In this document: positions 62,001 through 64,000 of the stretch, piece by piece
Layout: each line of letters starts with the position of its first letter
Position numbering within the stretch: the first letter of the stretch is position 1
Assembly: GCA_019245415.1 (NCBI GenBank)
Contig: JAFARO010000017.1
Coordinates: 124,001 to 188,000, forward strand
Reading direction: 5' to 3'
DNA length: 64,000 nucleotides
Origin: Alphaproteobacteria bacterium
Lineage (GTDB): Bacteria; Pseudomonadota; Alphaproteobacteria; Micropepsales; Micropepsaceae
Translations under genes and position numbers: made by a program
The notes under the pieces: model-generated
What the model saw: only the letters and a program-made list of their open reading frames with translations
Database searches by the model: none
What the model was told of the DNA's origin: nothing

Positions 62001-64000
62001 CTACCTCGTCCGCATCTCCTTCATGAACCGCTCCAGCGTGTCGATGCTGGCGATTTGGGCGGCGGCGTCGCGGAACTTGGTACCGCGAATCTCGATGCGC
62101 GCGCTGACGGCGGCGAACACGTCCGCGTCCGGCGTGCCCGCCATCTTCGCCGCGAAATGCGTGCGCAGGCGCTCCAGACTCATCTCGTCGTTGGCGAGCG
62201 AATAGGCCACGGCGGCATGCAAAACCTCGCTGCGGTCGCCGGCCGAGAGCGGCGCAGGCGCATTCCAGCGCTCACCCAGCGATTCTTCCGCCGTTGCGCC
62301 CGCCAGTGGCCATTGTCTGCCCTGCCAATAGATTTCCGCGCGCAGCCGGTTGGTGTCGTCCTGCTTGTCGACAGCGATGAGATCGAGCGCGTCGCCGGTG
62401 CGCTTGAGCGCCGCCAGCGCGCGCGCCTCGATCAAGAGGCGCTTGTGCCCGACGTCCTCGGGAAGCATTGAGATTTGGGTCGCCTGCAGCGTCTCGAGCG
62501 CCGCCTGCGCCTTGCCGTCCATCAGATAGATGCCGGCAAGCGTCGTCGCCACCTGCGCGCGCGCCACGCCGTCCAGCCGCTTGTCGATCTGGTATTTCAG
62601 CAAGTCGCTGGCGGGCCCGAGCAAATCCACCGCCACCAGCCGGTCGGACATGCGCCGGATCATCTCGTCGCCGTCGGCGCCAATCGGGGTCAGATCGATG
62701 TTGTCGTAGAACAGCGACAGAGCCTCCACCGGCGCCATGCGGTCGGCCTTGCCGTGAAGGTAGAGCTCGACGAATGCGGCACGCATGTCGTCCTCGGCTT
62801 GGCGTGCATCGTCTTCGCCGGGGAAGCTGCGCGCCGCGATGCGCAATGCATGCAGTCCGTCGCGCCAGCGGCCGGCGGCGAAGTAAAGACTGCTCAGCGT
62901 GCGCAGTGTCGCCATCTCCAGCGCGTCGCCGCGCCAGCGGAAACGCAAGCTCTCGAGCGCTGCGATCGCGCGGGCCCGCGAAACGGTCCGTGCCGCCAAT
63001 CCCGATTGGAGCCGCGCATAGATCGCTTCGGCCGCGGCATGCGGATCGCTCCCTGATTCAACCGCCGCGAACAGCGCGCGGGCGTCCTTGTCGCGGTTTT
63101 CCTGTGCGATCAGTCGCGCATGGAGCAGTTGCGCCTCGATCATCAGGGATGGCGCCAGGCCGGGGGGCAGGCGCGTCAACGCCGCGTCGGCCAGCTCCAA
63201 CCGTCCGCGCGCCAGTCCTGCGCGCGCCGCGGCCAGCCGCGCGCGTCCCTGCCATTCGGCGGGATAGCGATGGAGCACGGCCGCCGCACGATCCAGATCG
63301 GCCTGCGCCTGGTTCCAGTTCTCCAACTTCGCGGCGATCAGGCCGCGCCAGAAGGCGGCATGTGGATCGTTGTCGAACTCCGCGCCAGCCAGCTCTTTAC
63401 TTGCGTCGCGATAGCGGCCCATCTCGTATTCCGCCGCCGCGCGCAGGGTGCGCAGATGCCGATCGCCCTGCAGTGCCGGATCGGCAGCCTGCATCACGTC
63501 GATCGTGCCCAGCGCCTCGGCGGCGAAATTGCCGGCGAGATAGAAGCGGGCGAGCGCGAGCCGCGCCGGATTGGCCTCTTCCGGCTTGCGCGCAACGATC
63601 GCGGCACGCAGGCGGCGCTCGGCTTGGAGAAAGGAGCCCCGCGACGAGCGCTGCCAGGCGGCGAAATCGAGGAAGCTCGGTCCGCCCTCGCCTCGCGCCA
63701 AAACCGTCGGCGAACCGGCGATGGCGGATGCGGGTGGCGTCAGCGAGAGGCCCTGCCTGCGCGCGATGGTGACGCGCATGGCGTGGACGCTGACTTCAAG
63801 GTCGTCGGCGAGCGGGAGCAGAACCAGACCCGACGCCGTCTTGAGCGCGCGGAATTCTACATAGTCGTTCTCAGCGGCCATCGCCTGCCCGGGCGCCGCG
63901 GGGATGACGTCGAGGGTGTCGCCGGCCACGGGGTCAAGCAGCGTCACGACGCGCCCGGCACCCGCCAGCAAGGTGGTCATGGTGGCATGCGCGGAGTCGT
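62001..64000 (-). CDS. Large TPR-rich protein of unknown function, 5' end beyond window
   Basis: The frame is open from the right window edge to the stop at 62001, giving at least 666 residues. An internal ATG at 63980 exists, but the open frame continues through codons DSAHAT upstream, so the true start is probably outside. The readable part is mostly paired helices of TPR/SEL1 type (about residues 115-640) with FYLAGNFAAEALGTID and SLYFAAGRWRDGLHALRIA as typical units. No catalytic motif was seen. It is convergent with the alpha/beta hydrolase gene. Confidence 0.75.
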   Translation of the reverse strand, partial: DSAHATMTTLLAGAGRVVTLLDPVAGDTLDVIPAAPGQAMAAENDYVEFRALKTASGLVLLPLADDLEVSVHAMRVTIARRQGLSLTPPASAIAGSPTVLARGEGGPSFLDFAAWQRSSRGSFLQAERRLRAAIVARKPEEANPARLALARFYLAGNFAAEALGTIDVMQAADPALQGDRHLRTLRAAAEYEMGRYRDASKELAGAEFDNDPHAAFWRGLIAAKLENWNQAQADLDRAAAVLHRYPAEWQGRARLAAARAGLARGRLELADAALTRLPPGLAPSLMIEAQLLHARLIAQENRDKDARALFAAVESGSDPHAAAEAIYARLQSGLAARTVSRARAIAALESLRFRWRGDALEMATLRTLSSLYFAAGRWRDGLHALRIAARSFPGEDDARQAEDDMRAAFVELYLHGKADRMAPVEALSLFYDNIDLTPIGADGDEMIRRMSDRLVAVDLLGPASDLLKYQIDKRLDGVARAQVATTLAGIYLMDGKAQAALETLQATQISMLPEDVGHKRLLIEARALAALKRTGDALDLIAVDKQDDTNRLRAEIYWQGRQWPLAGATAEESLGERWNAPAPLSAGDRSEVLHAAVAYSLANDEMSLERLRTHFAAKMAGTPDADVFAAVSARIEIRGTKFRDAAAQIASIDTLERFMKEMRTR

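Overview
The window looks like a chromosomal segment of a GC-rich, flagellated alphaproteobacterium. The grounds are the FlbT/FlaF flagellin regulators, short flagellins of the FljK type, a FlgI-FlgJ/CheL-FlbY gene string, sigma-54 flagellar promoters with enhancer-like repeats, and a perfect CtrA-type TTAA-N7-TTAA box. Several genes are close to what is known from Caulobacter, but nothing here fixes a genus. Coding density is high, and many neighbouring genes overlap by 1-11 bases (ATGA, GTGA or TGATG junctions), so most of the window is read as translationally coupled operons. No tRNA, rRNA, CRISPR array, integrase or insertion sequence was seen.

Layout. 1-6.7 kb: the 3' end of pstB, an MctP-like symporter with its DUF3311 partner, a sterol-desaturase-family hydroxylase, a lone modA, and comM. 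6.8-11.8 kb: a MoxR ATPase and a CoxE-like VWA protein separated by two exported proteins (one an M15 peptidase), then small enzymes and a membrane protein. 11.8-19.9 kb: a FATP-type acyl-CoA synthetase, a TusA-like protein, a TetR-HlyD-ABC export operon with a visible palindromic operator, a processive GT2 glycosyltransferase and a CHAP lipoprotein. 20-28.4 kb: two tandem kup genes, a type B carboxylesterase, a YgjP-type metallopeptidase, and a coupled VOC-dsbB-coq7-GNAT operon. 28.6-31.8 kb: a lone type IIG-like restriction-modification protein of visibly lower GC, probably acquired.

31.8-56 kb is a flagellar and flagellin-glycosylation island. It holds two FlmG-like TPR/glycosyltransferase proteins, flbT-flaF, two flagellin genes with sigma-54 promoters, pseB, pseC, a NeuB/PseI-type synthase and a fused PseF-PseG protein. 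Inside it lies an unusual seven-gene cassette: GH57-like protein, ATP-grasp ligase, SDR, split transketolase pair, C-methyltransferase-type protein and sulfotransferase. The island ends with a FlaEY-like protein carrying beta-propeller-type repeats, then flgI, cheL/flgJ and flbY. The Pse enzymes would make a CMP-nonulosonate, the FlmG-like proteins would attach it to flagellin, and the cassette could make or decorate a second sugar. This cassette is the best candidate for an undescribed system; no PseH acetyltransferase is visible.

56-64 kb returns to housekeeping: gpmA, an EnvC-like protein, ctpA, a YibQ-type deacetylase, rppH, an alpha/beta hydrolase and a large TPR-rich protein cut by the window edge.
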